DNA of 64,000 nucleotides, from NCBI RefSeq assembly GCF_009827305.1, contig NZ_WTYJ01000001.1:558001-622000 (forward strand), given 5' to 3'. Positions 24,110-32,871 of this stretch are shown in pieces; position 1 is the first letter of the stretch, and each line of letters opens with the position of its first letter. Source of the stretch: Croceibacterium xixiisoli. GTDB taxonomy: Bacteria > Pseudomonadota > Alphaproteobacteria > Sphingomonadales > Sphingomonadaceae. The notes under the pieces were generated by a model. The model had not been told where the DNA came from. It ran no database searches and saw only the letters and a program-made list of their open reading frames with translations. Position numbers and translations under genes: made by a program.

Positions 24110-25588
24110 TTACTGCGCCAGGCTGATGCTGGCGGTTCCGGTGGCATGCACCGGCAGATACAGCCCTTCGCCGGCGGCGGAGATGCTGCCGGTCTGCACA
24201 TCGTCGATCCGGCTGGTGATGATCAGCCCGCGTTCGCGCCTGCTGGCGATGGCGCGGGAAACCTTGTTCAGCAGCTTGTCATAATCGCGGTCGAAATTCT
24301 GCCCCAGTTCCCCGGCCACAATGGCGCTGACGGTGCGGGTGTTGACCAGATCGATCAGCAGGTCGGTGCCGATGGAATCCGTCGCGCCGGTTACCGTCAG
24401 ATCGGTGAAATCGACCCTGCGGCTGTTGGCGGCATTCACTGGCCGTGCCGTCAGCCACACCGTGCCATGCGCCGGATCATCGCCAGCTTCTGCGGCGGAA
24501 AACTTCAGCCCCACGGCGATCTTGCCGCTCTCGGTTCCATAGATGGTCACCTGTTCGAACCTGGCCGTTACCGGCCCCATGCCGGGGATGATGAAGGGGC
24601 GCTGTGCACGCCTGGCCAGCGCGCGCGCCAATATGGGTTCGAGCACGGCATAATCGGCAACCACTGGCAGGGCGAAGCGGAACTGCCCGGCGGGCGCCGC
24701 CATCTGCTGCACGGCGGGCAGGGCGGTGGCGGGCGGATCGTCCGGCTTGATGCCGACAAAGGTTGCCGTGCGGGCAGAAAGGCCCAGCTTCACCGTCAGT
24801 TTCCGCCCGTCCAGCTGATATCCGCCGAAACTCAGCCCGGTGGGTACCACCTGCATCCACACCGCCGGATTCTGGCGGTTGAGTTCCAGCGTAGTGAAGG
24901 CCGCCTGCCAGGCGCGATCAATCTGCTGGCGTACGGGCAGGGCGGCGATTTCCTGCGCCAGCTGGCGTTCCACCTGGGTCATCACCGCCTGCAGCTTGCG
25001 GTCGGCGGCGCTGGTGAATTCGATCCGCTGGCCGAGGAACTGGATATGCGGCGCGTCGGTCCAGTCATAGCTGATGTCGGCCTTGCCGCGCAGCTGCCAG
25101 TCCGGCGTCAGATCCAGCCGCACGACCGCGCGCACGCGGGCATCCGCCGTGGCGGTTTCCTGCTTCAGCACCCCGCCGACATCGCGCGCCTGCACCTGCG
25201 CATGCAGCGGCATGGTGACGATGATATCCTGCCCCCGGCCTGACAGCGTCAGCCGCCCGCGCGTGACGTGGCCGACGATGTCGCAGCGGATATTGGGCGT
25301 CTTGATATGGGTGATCAGCATATCGACCCGTTTTGACGGGACGCAGACCTGATCCGGTTTGTTGATGTCCCACAGCTGGCGCGGGATTTCGTGTTCCAGC
25401 CGCGCGGCCAGCCGGCCCAGATCGGCCTGCACCGGCACCGCGATCACCGAATTCTGAGGTTCGATGACGAAGCGATCCTGCGCGCGGGGCGGCGGCTCGT
25501 TGTTCACCTTGCTGCCGCAACCCGCCAAAACCAGACCCAGGCTCAGGATGAGCGTGGCGATCAGTGGCGGTATCCGCGGTGCAGCCAT
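24110..25588 (-). CDS. DUF4403 family lipoprotein
   Basis: The 492-residue product begins with a lipoprotein signal (LILSLGLVLAGC). The mature protein matches the DUF4403 pattern: repeated LPS-assembly/TULIP-like beta regions, an early segment SVIAVPVQADLGRLAARLE, and a central WQLRGKADISYDWTDAP. Family members are predicted outer-membrane or periplasmic lipid-binding proteins without an assigned role. It is followed on the same strand by no other gene and lies directly after (1-base gap) the AI-2E permease gene, so the two are probably cotranscribed. Confidence 0.82.
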   Translation of the reverse strand: MAAPRIPPLIATLILSLGLVLAGCGSKVNNEPPPRAQDRFVIEPQNSVIAVPVQADLGRLAARLEHEIPRQLWDINKPDQVCVPSKRVDMLITHIKTPNIRCDIVGHVTRGRLTLSGRGQDIIVTMPLHAQVQARDVGGVLKQETATADARVRAVVRLDLTPDWQLRGKADISYDWTDAPHIQFLGQRIEFTSAADRKLQAVMTQVERQLAQEIAALPVRQQIDRAWQAAFTTLELNRQNPAVWMQVVPTGLSFGGYQLDGRKLTVKLGLSARTATFVGIKPDDPPATALPAVQQMAAPAGQFRFALPVVADYAVLEPILARALARRAQRPFIIPGMGPVTARFEQVTIYGTESGKIAVGLKFSAAEAGDDPAHGTVWLTARPVNAANSRRVDFTDLTVTGATDSIGTDLLIDLVNTRTVSAIVAGELGQNFDRDYDKLLNKVSRAIASRRERGLIITSRIDDVQTGSISAAGEGLYLPVHATGTASISLAQ

Positions 25589-26782
25589 TCAGTCGTCTTC
25601 CGCAAGCTGCAGCAAATTGCTGGTGAACAAAGGTTCGCCAAACATGAAGCCGATCAGATTGGGTCGGCCCAGGTGATCGATCAATGCCGTAATCGTAAGC
25701 AGGATCGGTACGGACAACAACGCACCAGTCACGCCCCAGATCCAGCTGAAATAGCTGAGCGCGAGCAGGATCATCACCGGGTTCATGGTGAATTTCGCCC
25801 CCAGGATCGTCGGGGTCACCACATTGGATTCCACCGCGTGCAGGCCCAGATAGGCGGCCGCCGGAATCAGGCCCACCAGCGGCGCATCGGCGGTGCCCAG
25901 GCCGAACAGCGTCAGCAGCGCCAGCATGATCAGCGGCCCCACATAAGGCAGGAAGTTCAGCAGTGCGGCCAGCCCGCCCCACATGATCGGCGCATCGATC
26001 CCCAGCAACCAGGCGCCGAAGGCCACCACCAGCCCGACGCAGGCATTGATCAGGCCCACGGTCAGAATATAGGCGGCCACCCGGTCCTGCACCGCGCGCA
26101 TCACCCGCGCCGCCTTCACGCTGGTGCCGAAATGCTGCCGTTCCAGCAGCAGCCGGCGACGCAGCCGCACGCGGGCTTCGATCATGAAAAACGCCATCAG
26201 GAAGGTCAGCAAGACCTCCAGGATCACACTAGGCGTGGCAAAGGCGAGCTGTTCCAGCACGGATGGTCCGGCCAGCACCACCAGTTGGTCGTCGCCATCG
26301 CCCGTGATGCCGACCACCTGTTTGTTGAGCTCGGAAATCCAGGACAGATTGCCCTGCAGCTGATGAAAATGTTCGCCGATCCGGTTGACCATGGCTGGCA
26401 CGGCATCCAGCAGGGTCACGGCCGGGCGCAGCACCGCCGTCAGCGCCAGCGACAGCGCGCCCAGAAACACCAGCAGCGCCAGCAGCGAGGCGAGGAAATT
26501 GGGAATGCCGATCTGCGCCATCCGGTCCGCAATCGGGGACAGCACGATGGTCAGCACGATGGCGGTAACCAGGGGCAGGAACACCACCGAACCGATCGAC
26601 AGCACGAAGGGCAGGGCCAGGAACAGCCCGGTCGACAGCAGCAGCACCAGCACGGAAATCAGCCGCAGTTCCTGCGCGGCCAGCGCGGCTTTCACATCCT
26701 GCGCCGTCTGGGCGCCGGGCATGGCATCGGGTGACGCGGAATGATCGGTGGCTTCGTCTTCCGATGCGCGGTGCGAACTCAT
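25589..26782 (-). CDS. AI-2E family transporter, second copy
   Basis: This 397-residue polytopic membrane protein has about eight helices and a hydrophilic N-terminal tail of roughly 30 residues. The family region WGGLAALLNFLPYVGPLIMLALLTLFG and a downstream helix with SNVVTPTILGAKFTMNPVMILLAL are clear. It differs substantially from the first copy at 8679-9773, so it is a separate subfamily rather than a recent duplicate. The substrate is unknown. It is directly upstream of the DUF4403 lipoprotein gene, suggesting a shared envelope task. Confidence 0.87.
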   Translation of the reverse strand: MSSHRASEDEATDHSASPDAMPGAQTAQDVKAALAAQELRLISVLVLLLSTGLFLALPFVLSIGSVVFLPLVTAIVLTIVLSPIADRMAQIGIPNFLASLLALLVFLGALSLALTAVLRPAVTLLDAVPAMVNRIGEHFHQLQGNLSWISELNKQVVGITGDGDDQLVVLAGPSVLEQLAFATPSVILEVLLTFLMAFFMIEARVRLRRRLLLERQHFGTSVKAARVMRAVQDRVAAYILTVGLINACVGLVVAFGAWLLGIDAPIMWGGLAALLNFLPYVGPLIMLALLTLFGLGTADAPLVGLIPAAAYLGLHAVESNVVTPTILGAKFTMNPVMILLALSYFSWIWGVTGALLSVPILLTITALIDHLGRPNLIGFMFGEPLFTSNLLQLAEDD

Positions 26783-26851
26783 TGCGCGGCCTTGAACCCC
26801 AGGATGGAAAGCCGCCCCATGGGCCCTTGCCGGGCTGCTAGCAAGTGATCC

Positions 26852-27481
26852 CTATCGCGTCGGTTCGCTTACGCCGCGCCCGGCCACCACTTCGTCGAGT
26901 TCTTTCAAAATCGCGCGGTGTGCCTCGGTATCCTTGGATGAGCGGACTGGCATCGATCCATCGTCGATCATCGCGGCCAGGGCGGCACGTGCGCGGCCCA
27001 CCCGGCTCTTGATCGTACCCACGGCGCAACCGCAGATTTCAGCCGCTTCCTCATAGGAAAAACCGCCCGCGCCGACCAGCAGCAGCGCTTCGCGCCGTTC
27101 TGCTGGCAGCGTCAGCAATGCCCGATGCATGTCGGACAGGTGCATCGGTTCTTCCTGCGCAGCTGGCGCGGTCAGAATGCGTTCGGCGACAGTTTCATCA
27201 TATTCGCCCCGGAACCGGTTGCGGCGCATATCTGTAAGATAGGCATTGCGCAGAATGACGAAGGTCCAGGCACGCATGCTGGTGCCCGGTTCAAACCGGT
27301 CCTGCGCGGCCCATGCCTTGAGCAGGGTTTCCTGTACCAAATCGTCGGCCATGTCGGGCCTGCCGCACAGGCCGCGAGCGAAGGCGCGCAGATGAGGGAT
27401 GACTTCGGTCAGCTGCCGTTTGAAAGCCCGCTTGTCGGAATCGCTGCGTGTGCCAGGTTCGGCGGTGTCGTTATCGCTCAT
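26852..27481 (-). CDS. ecfG: EcfG general stress response sigma factor
   Basis: EcfG (ECF15) directs alphaproteobacterial general stress genes from GGAAC-N16/17-CGTT promoters. The 209-residue protein has sigma region 2 (LRAFARGLCGRPDMADDLVQETLLKAW) and region 4 (LPAERREALLLVGAGGFSYEEAAEICGCAVGTIKSRVGRAR). Its gene overlaps the stop of nepR by four bases, the normal order for the anti-sigma/sigma pair. It would be held by NepR until PhyR~P binds NepR. A matching promoter lies upstream of nepR (27816-27840), so the operon is likely autoregulated. No phyR is present beside it. Confidence 0.93.
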   Translation of the reverse strand: MSDNDTAEPGTRSDSDKRAFKRQLTEVIPHLRAFARGLCGRPDMADDLVQETLLKAWAAQDRFEPGTSMRAWTFVILRNAYLTDMRRNRFRGEYDETVAERILTAPAAQEEPMHLSDMHRALLTLPAERREALLLVGAGGFSYEEAAEICGCAVGTIKSRVGRARAALAAMIDDGSMPVRSSKDTEAHRAILKELDEVVAGRGVSEPTR

Positions 27482-27726
27482 TTGCCGCCATCATCCAGCT
27501 TGGCGAGCAAATCCTTGAACATGTCGGGAATGGGTTCATCGACCACGGAATTGTACAATTGCTTCAAGCCGGAAGCCCACTCGGGTTCCCGCTGATCGGT
27601 TTTGGCCGGCTTGCTGATTGCCTTTTCTTCGGTTTCGGCAACCTTGGCATCCTGGTTCGTGGCGGGATTGGTGCCGTTCACTGCGCTGACGTCCCCGGCT
27701 TCATCATTGTTTTCCAAACTGTTCAT
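27478..27726 (-). CDS. nepR: NepR family anti-sigma factor
   Basis: The 82-residue product has a disordered acidic N-terminus and a C-terminal helix pair, WASGLKQLYNSVVDEPIPDMFKDLLAKLD, which is the NepR signature for binding EcfG and, alternatively, PhyR. The start at 27726 (MNSLENND) is chosen because the upstream open frame lacks family similarity and runs into the promoter. It overlaps ecfG by four bases, allowing coupled translation of sigma and anti-sigma. Confidence 0.9.
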   Translation of the reverse strand: MNSLENNDEAGDVSAVNGTNPATNQDAKVAETEEKAISKPAKTDQREPEWASGLKQLYNSVVDEPIPDMFKDLLAKLDDGGK

Positions 27727-27813
27727 CAGATCTGCGTCATCGCCCCCGTAGTCCGCAACAAAGATGCAGCGTTTGCTATGCCGTAACGAACAAAGCTTTT
27801 CGAGCGCTGATGT

Positions 27814-27840
27814 GGAACGAAAACCCCCGCCTGTGGTTCC
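27814..27840. promoter_or_regulatory. Overlapping divergent EcfG-type promoters
   Basis: On the minus strand GGAAC (27840-27836), 16 bases, then CGTT (27819-27816) matches the EcfG consensus exactly and faces nepR-ecfG. On the plus strand GGAAC (27814-27818), 16 bases, then GGTT (27835-27838) faces the histidine kinase gene at 27907. The two share most of their bases because the element is nearly palindromic. Confidence 0.8.
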
Positions 27841-27906
27841 CGCTTCACGCATTCAATCGTCGAACTTTCTTCGGCGAGCGATTTTCGATCGGCTGCGGGT
27901 TGCATC

Positions 27907-29661
27907 ATGCTGCTTCGGGTAGCATCGTCCAGCAGGCGACATGACAGGTGGATTCTTCAGCGTGCATCCGGGGGCAGGTTTGACGGCGGGGCGGCGGCAG
28001 TGACCGCACCGGATACGGCCCGCAGGCGCCGCGTCAGTGCTTGGCTGACGCGCTATCCCCGCGCTACGCCTGTGGCAATCTTCCTCCTGATTGCCGCCAT
28101 CACCATTCTGGGCATCTTCGCGATCGAATGGGGGGAAGGGGAAACTGCCTCCGCCGATCTGCGCAGTCGGGCGAACAATATCGCCAGCGGGCTTGAACGC
28201 CGATCGGATGCCAGCAGCGCCTATCTGCGGGCAGGGGCGGCCTTGCTCGCGTCAGTCGATCGGGTGGAGCCCGCCAGCTTCCGCAGGTTCGTCAGCGAAT
28301 TGCGGCTCGATTCCGATTTTCGCGGTGCCGAGGGGATCGGCTGGGGCATGATCGTCCGGCGCGGCGGAGAAGGCGCCTTTGGCGAACTGATGCTGGCGGA
28401 AAACAACATTGCTGTCGGCGTGCGTCCGGCGATTGCCGCGCCGCAGTCTTTTGCCGTGCCGGTCACCATTATCGAACCCGATTCCACCGCCAATCGCAAT
28501 GCGCTGGGTTTCGACATGTATTCCGATCCGGTGCGGCGGGCCGCGATGGATCAGGCCGCCAGAACCTTGCGGCCGGTCGCCAGCAGCAAGGTCATGCTGG
28601 TGCGGGGCGACAACAGCGAAACCACCAATGCGGGTTTCCTGATCTATATGCCCGTGTTTGAGGCTTCACCTGGCCGGCCACGGTTGCGAGGCTATATTTT
28701 CAGCCCCTTCGACGCGCAGGATTTTCTTGCCTCCGCGCTGGAAGTGCAGGGGGCGGAAAGTCTCGCGGTCAAGCTGTACAGCGGCTCGAGCCCTTCCGCG
28801 CCATTGCTGGCATCGATCAACAGTGCCGAGGATGGGCGCAAGCGCGTGGTCCAGCGGGTCAATGTCGGTGGCCAGGAATGGCGACTGGAAGTGAGTTCGC
28901 GCGACAGCAGGATGCTGTCCGGCCTTTCCATGCTGACGCTGATCTTCGGCGCGCTGGTAGCCGGTCTGTTGATGGTCGTGGTGCGCATGCTGACGCGGCA
29001 GGCACAGGATGACGAGCGCCGACTGGCCCAGTTTGAGGAACAGGCGTCGATCCGCAATTCGCTGACCCGTGAGCTCAATCATCGGGTCAAGAATTCGCTC
29101 GCCAGCGTGCTGTCCATCATTGCGCTTACCCGTCGGCGTTCCAAGACGCTGGATGAATTCGCCGACGGTCTGGACGGGCGCATTCGGGCGCTGTCGGCCA
29201 CCCATGATTTGCTGACCCAATCGGACTGGGGCACGACCCCGGTCCGTGCCGTGGTTGAAACCGAACTGCGGCCCTATGCCAATGCCAGCGATCACGAAAT
29301 CGTGCTGAACGGACCGGAGATCTCGCTCGCCCCCAATGATGCGCTGTCGCTTGGTCTGGCAACGCATGAACTGGCGACCAACGCCGCCAAATATGGCGCG
29401 CTGAGCCAGGCTGGCGGCACGGTGTCGGTCAGCTGGGAACTGGTTGGCGAGGGTAAGGCGCGGATCGTGTGGAAGGAAAGCGGCGGCCCGCCGGTGCCGG
29501 AACAGCGCGGGCGCGGCTTCGGCACCGACCTGATCGAACGCGTCGTCGCCAATGAGCTGAAAACGCCGGTGGAGTTGGATTTCCCGCCAGATGGTGTGCG
29601 CTGCGTACTGCAGGTCTTGGTGCGCGAACACGGCGAATTCGCCATCCGCGCGGGCAAGTAA
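27907..29661 (+). CDS. CHASE-domain HWE-type sensor histidine kinase
   Basis: This is a membrane sensor kinase of up to 584 residues. After a transmembrane helix (VAIFLLIAAITILGIFAI) comes a periplasmic CHASE domain of about 240 residues, with GAEGIGWGMIV and LGFDMYSDPVRRAAMDQA. A second helix and an HWE/HisKA_2 kinase core follow, with the phospho-accepting His in ELNHRVKNSLASVLSI, an N-box LATHELATNAAKYGAL and a G-box GRGFGTDLIERVV. Such kinases feed the PhyR-NepR-EcfG cascade, and the gene faces nepR-ecfG across a shared EcfG-type promoter. The start is uncertain: ATG 27907 or a GTG at 28000 are both possible. Confidence 0.88.
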   Translation: MLLRVASSSRRHDRWILQRASGGRFDGGAAAVTAPDTARRRRVSAWLTRYPRATPVAIFLLIAAITILGIFAIEWGEGETASADLRSRANNIASGLERRSDASSAYLRAGAALLASVDRVEPASFRRFVSELRLDSDFRGAEGIGWGMIVRRGGEGAFGELMLAENNIAVGVRPAIAAPQSFAVPVTIIEPDSTANRNALGFDMYSDPVRRAAMDQAARTLRPVASSKVMLVRGDNSETTNAGFLIYMPVFEASPGRPRLRGYIFSPFDAQDFLASALEVQGAESLAVKLYSGSSPSAPLLASINSAEDGRKRVVQRVNVGGQEWRLEVSSRDSRMLSGLSMLTLIFGALVAGLLMVVVRMLTRQAQDDERRLAQFEEQASIRNSLTRELNHRVKNSLASVLSIIALTRRRSKTLDEFADGLDGRIRALSATHDLLTQSDWGTTPVRAVVETELRPYANASDHEIVLNGPEISLAPNDALSLGLATHELATNAAKYGALSQAGGTVSVSWELVGEGKARIVWKESGGPPVPEQRGRGFGTDLIERVVANELKTPVELDFPPDGVRCVLQVLVREHGEFAIRAGK

Positions 29662-29707
29662 TCTGACGCTTGCCAATTGGCTCCGGCGTATGCGGCTGGT
29701 GGACGCT

Positions 29708-29727
29708 CTGTATCTGACGTTATACAG
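29708..29727. promoter_or_regulatory. Palindrome immediately upstream of modA
   Basis: CTGTAT-N8-ATACAG is a perfect 6-bp inverted repeat ending 8 bases before the modA ATG. Its position over the ribosome site or early leader would suit a repressor of the ModE kind, but it does not clearly match a known ModE box. Confidence 0.35.
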
Positions 29728-29735
29728 CACGGGAC

Positions 29736-30527
29736 ATGATCCTGATCCGTCTCCGAAATCTGCTTCTCCCGCTGTTTGCCATCACCTTGCTGACCGCCTG
29801 TGCGGCGGAGGAGGATACGCAAGGCCCGGTGGTGTTGGCAGCGGCGAGCATGCAACAGGCGATGGACGATGTTGGCGCGGCCTGGGTGGCGCAGGGGCAT
29901 GCCGCTCCAGTCGTTTCCACGGCCGCATCCTCAGCATTGGCGCGCCAGATCGAACAGGGTGCACCAGCCGATCTGTTCATTTCGGCTGACGAAAAGTGGA
30001 TGGATCATCTTCAGCGGACGGGCCTGCTCCGCACGGGCACGCGCGGCAATATAGCCGGCAATGTGCTGGTGCTGATAGGCCGGAAAAATGGTGGCACAAG
30101 TGCAATCGAACTGGTGCCGGGCGCGCTGAAGGCAGCACTGGCGGATGGAAGGCTGTCGATGGCTGAGCCCGGCAGCGTGCCCGCCGGTCGCTATGGCAAG
30201 GCCGCCCTGGAAGCGTTGGGGTTGTGGGCGGAGGTGGCACCACAGATTACGCCGGCCGAAAACGTTCGCGCCGCGCTGGCGCTGGTACAACGGGGAGAGG
30301 CGTCGCTGGGTATCGTCTATGCCAGCGACGCACGGACCACGCCCGATCTGCCCGTTCGGGCGGCCTTCCCGCAAACCAGCCATACGCCCATCCTCTATCC
30401 GGCGGCGATAATTGGCGCGTCCAGCCATCCCGATGCGGCGGCGTTCCGGGCCTTCCTGTCCGGGCCGGAGGCGGCCGCGATCCTGGCCCGCCACGGGTTT
30501 ACCCCGGTTCCTTCCTCGCAGCCATGA
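29736..30527 (+). CDS. modA: ModA, molybdate ABC transporter substrate-binding protein
   Basis: ModA captures molybdate or tungstate outside the membrane and passes it to ModBC. The 263-residue product has a lipoprotein signal (FAITLLTACAAEE), so it is anchored rather than freely periplasmic. The family motifs are VVLAAASMQQAMDDV (oxyanion contacts), STAASSALARQIEQGAPADLFISAD and GSVPAGRYGKAAL. It is the first gene of modABC, 11 bases before modB. A palindrome lies just upstream of the start. Confidence 0.93.
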   Translation: MILIRLRNLLLPLFAITLLTACAAEEDTQGPVVLAAASMQQAMDDVGAAWVAQGHAAPVVSTAASSALARQIEQGAPADLFISADEKWMDHLQRTGLLRTGTRGNIAGNVLVLIGRKNGGTSAIELVPGALKAALADGRLSMAEPGSVPAGRYGKAALEALGLWAEVAPQITPAENVRAALALVQRGEASLGIVYASDARTTPDLPVRAAFPQTSHTPILYPAAIIGASSHPDAAAFRAFLSGPEAAAILARHGFTPVPSSQP

Positions 30528-30537
30528 TCCGGCCCGC

Positions 30538-31239
30538 ATGAACAGCGCCCTGGGTGCAAGCGAATGGGCGATCGTCGTTCTGTCGCTGAAGGTCAGCCTG
30601 GTGGCGGTGATGCTGGTGCTGCCGGTCGCCTATGCGCTGGGCTGGCTGCTGGCGCGGCGGCGCTTTCCAGGCATGCTGCTGCTCGACGGGCTGGTCAATC
30701 TGCCGCTGGTCCTGCCCCCGGTGGTGACCGGCTGGCTGTTGCTGCTGCTGTTCGGGCGCAATGGCGCGATCGGCGGCTGGCTGGAAAACCAGTTTGGCGT
30801 GGTGCTGGTGTTTCGCTGGACCGGGGCTGCATTGGCGGCGGCGGTGATGGCGCTACCCTTGATGGTCCGCGCGATGCGCTTGTCGATCGAGGCGGTGGAT
30901 CGGCGGCTGGTCGGCGCGGCGCGCACGCTGGGGGCCAGCCGCTGGTACGCCTTTCGCACCATCACCCTGCCGCTCAGCGCGCCGGGCATTCTGGCCGCTG
31001 CGGTGCTGGGCTTTGCCCGGTCGCTGGGCGAATTCGGCGCCACCGTCACCTTCGCCAGTAATATTGCCGGGGAAACCCGCACTCTGCCGCTGGCGATCTA
31101 CACCGGCTTGCAGGCCCCGGGTGGGGAAGCACTGGTGACGCGGCTGGCGATCATTTCCGTCGTGCTGTCGCTCGGCGCTCTGCTGGCCAGCGAGTTGCTG
31201 GCCCGGCGCATGATGGGGCGGGGTGGCCATGTCCTTTGA
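30538..31239 (+). CDS. modB: ModB, molybdate ABC transporter permease
   Basis: The 233-residue permease has about five membrane helices. The cytoplasmic ATPase-coupling loop reads AARTLGASRWYAFRTITLPLSAPGI and is followed by the conserved GFARSLGEFGATVTFASNI. It transfers molybdate released by ModA. ATG 30538 is taken because the sequence from MNSALGASEWAI onward is the family N-terminus. Its end overlaps modC by 11 bases. Confidence 0.93.
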   Translation: MNSALGASEWAIVVLSLKVSLVAVMLVLPVAYALGWLLARRRFPGMLLLDGLVNLPLVLPPVVTGWLLLLLFGRNGAIGGWLENQFGVVLVFRWTGAALAAAVMALPLMVRAMRLSIEAVDRRLVGAARTLGASRWYAFRTITLPLSAPGILAAAVLGFARSLGEFGATVTFASNIAGETRTLPLAIYTGLQAPGGEALVTRLAIISVVLSLGALLASELLARRMMGRGGHVL

Positions 31240-31852
31240 CGTTCACCTGAACCATGCGTTCGGCGATCGGCATATTGCGCTGAGGCTGCAATCCGATGCG
31301 CGACTGACGGCGCTGGTCGGCCCCTCCGGCGCGGGCAAGACCACGGTGCTGAACGCCATTGCCGGGCTGTTGCGGCCCTACAGCGGACGCATTGCCGTGA
31401 ACGGGCAATTGCTGTTCGACAGCGCAACAGGCGTGAACCAGCCCCCCGAAGCGCGGCGGGCCGGCTATGCCTTTCAGGACGGGCGGCTGTTTCCGCATAT
31501 GCGGGTTGCCGCCAATCTGGCCTATGGCGAACGTCTGGCACCGTCGGCGGATCGCTGGATCAGCAATGCCGAAGTAATCGATTTGCTCGGCATCGACCAT
31601 CTGCTGACCCGTTTTCCGGCCCATCTTTCCGGGGGGGAGGTGCGCCGGGTGGCGATCGGCCGGGCGCTGCTGTCCGCCCCGCGCTTCCTGTTGCTGGATG
31701 AACCGCTGTCATCGCTCGATGCGGCGCGGGCGGAAGAAATCGCCCGGCTGATCGAACGGATTCGCGATCAGTTGGCCATTCCGATCTTGCTGGTCAGCCA
31801 TGACCATGCGGAAGTCACGCGGCTGGCGGGCGAAGTGGTTACGCTCGTCTGA
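31229..31852 (+). CDS. modC: ModC, molybdate ABC transporter ATPase, short form
   Basis: This ABC ATPase of about 207 residues energises molybdate import. Walker A (GPSGAGKTT), the Q-loop region (YAFQDGRLFPHM), the signature LSGGEVRRVAIGRALL, Walker B (LLLDEPLSSLD) and the switch His (LLVSHDH) are all present. It stops straight after the ATPase domain and lacks the C-terminal molybdate-binding TOBE/Mop domain of classical ModC (about 350 residues), so feedback by molybdate through that domain is missing. ATG 31229 is preferred over GTG 31223. Confidence 0.9.
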   Translation: MSFDVHLNHAFGDRHIALRLQSDARLTALVGPSGAGKTTVLNAIAGLLRPYSGRIAVNGQLLFDSATGVNQPPEARRAGYAFQDGRLFPHMRVAANLAYGERLAPSADRWISNAEVIDLLGIDHLLTRFPAHLSGGEVRRVAIGRALLSAPRFLLLDEPLSSLDAARAEEIARLIERIRDQLAIPILLVSHDHAEVTRLAGEVVTLV

Positions 31853-31854
31853 CG

Positions 31855-32871
31855 CTACAGCATCGCCTTGACCGGCGGATCATTCTCTTCTGCGATCCGA
31901 TCCCCCTTCCACAGCCGGTGCAGCCGGTCGCCGAGAAGGTCGCCCGGGCCGGTGGTGAATTGCGGATGGCCGAAATGGCCCATCACCTCTGCCTGCCGGG
32001 CCAGTGCTTCTCGATCCTGCGCGACCACGGGGCGCAGAAATAGCCGGATCGCCGCCTGTTTCAGCCAGCCCGGCGCCAGCCCGCGCGGGGTGGTGAAGCA
32101 GGCGAATGGCATAAAGCTGTCATTGGTAGATGGGGTGAAGAAAGCGGTGACGCACAGCGTCAGCCGCTTCGTCCCCTCCCACCGGGCCTGCACAATGGTG
32201 GGCGGGTAATAACGCGATATGCTGCGCGATCGGTCGCGCTCCAGGAAGCGGGACATCAGCCCCAGATCCGGCTGATCCTGTTCGATCACCATGTCGATGC
32301 TGTCGCCATGGCTGCGCACCTGCAGCGACACCGGCAGCCGCCGGTCGCGATGGCGGATATAGCCGTGGTGCAGATGGCTGGTGTGGAACGGATCCATTAC
32401 ATTTTCAATCGCGTCATAGGCCCGCCCGCGCCAAACGCCCTGTTGCCACCAGAAATGATCGAGCGCCGGATCGCCTATGTCGGGCGGCAGCACGGGTTCC
32501 GGCCCGGCCTTGTCCGACAGGGCCAGGAAAATGCCGCCATGCCGTTCGATAACGCGGATTGGCGCGGCCGACAGGCGGGCCGTGTCCACGCCCTCCAGCG
32601 TGCAGCCCGGCACGGCCACGCAGGCACCCGACGCGGCAAAACGCCAACCGTGATAGGGGCATTCCAATCCCCCATCGACCACCCGCCCCAGGGAGAGCGG
32701 ATAGTTGCGATGCGGGCAGCGATCCACCAGCGCGCCGATGCCGGCTTCGGTGCGGAACAGGGCGATCGGCACGCCGGCCAGTTGGATTTGCCGCACTTGC
32801 CCGGCGCGCAGCTGGCGCGAAATCGCCACCAGATGCCAGGCATCGCGCACGGCGTCGGGCAGGGTCATCAT
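31855..32871 (-). CDS. Rieske-type non-haem iron oxygenase (last gene of six-gene operon)
   Basis: The 338-residue protein has an N-terminal Rieske domain: C52-x-H54-x16-C71-x2-H74 binds the 2Fe-2S cluster. The catalytic domain has a mononuclear iron site D160/H163/H168 (NVMDPFHTSHLHHG). This is the arrangement of VanA/KshA-like ring hydroxylases and demethylases. It probably oxidises the product or an intermediate of the operon; no reductase partner is encoded nearby. It overlaps the upstream ATP-grasp gene by four bases and ends two bases from convergent modC. The substrate is unknown. Confidence 0.85.
   Translation of the reverse strand: MMTLPDAVRDAWHLVAISRQLRAGQVRQIQLAGVPIALFRTEAGIGALVDRCPHRNYPLSLGRVVDGGLECPYHGWRFAASGACVAVPGCTLEGVDTARLSAAPIRVIERHGGIFLALSDKAGPEPVLPPDIGDPALDHFWWQQGVWRGRAYDAIENVMDPFHTSHLHHGYIRHRDRRLPVSLQVRSHGDSIDMVIEQDQPDLGLMSRFLERDRSRSISRYYPPTIVQARWEGTKRLTLCVTAFFTPSTNDSFMPFACFTTPRGLAPGWLKQAAIRLFLRPVVAQDREALARQAEVMGHFGHPQFTTGPGDLLGDRLHRLWKGDRIAEENDPPVKAML

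Noticed and set aside
29736-30527. ModA as a generic phosphate or sulphate binding protein
   Set aside because: The AAASM and GAPADLFISAD motifs and the following modB and modC genes fit molybdate best.
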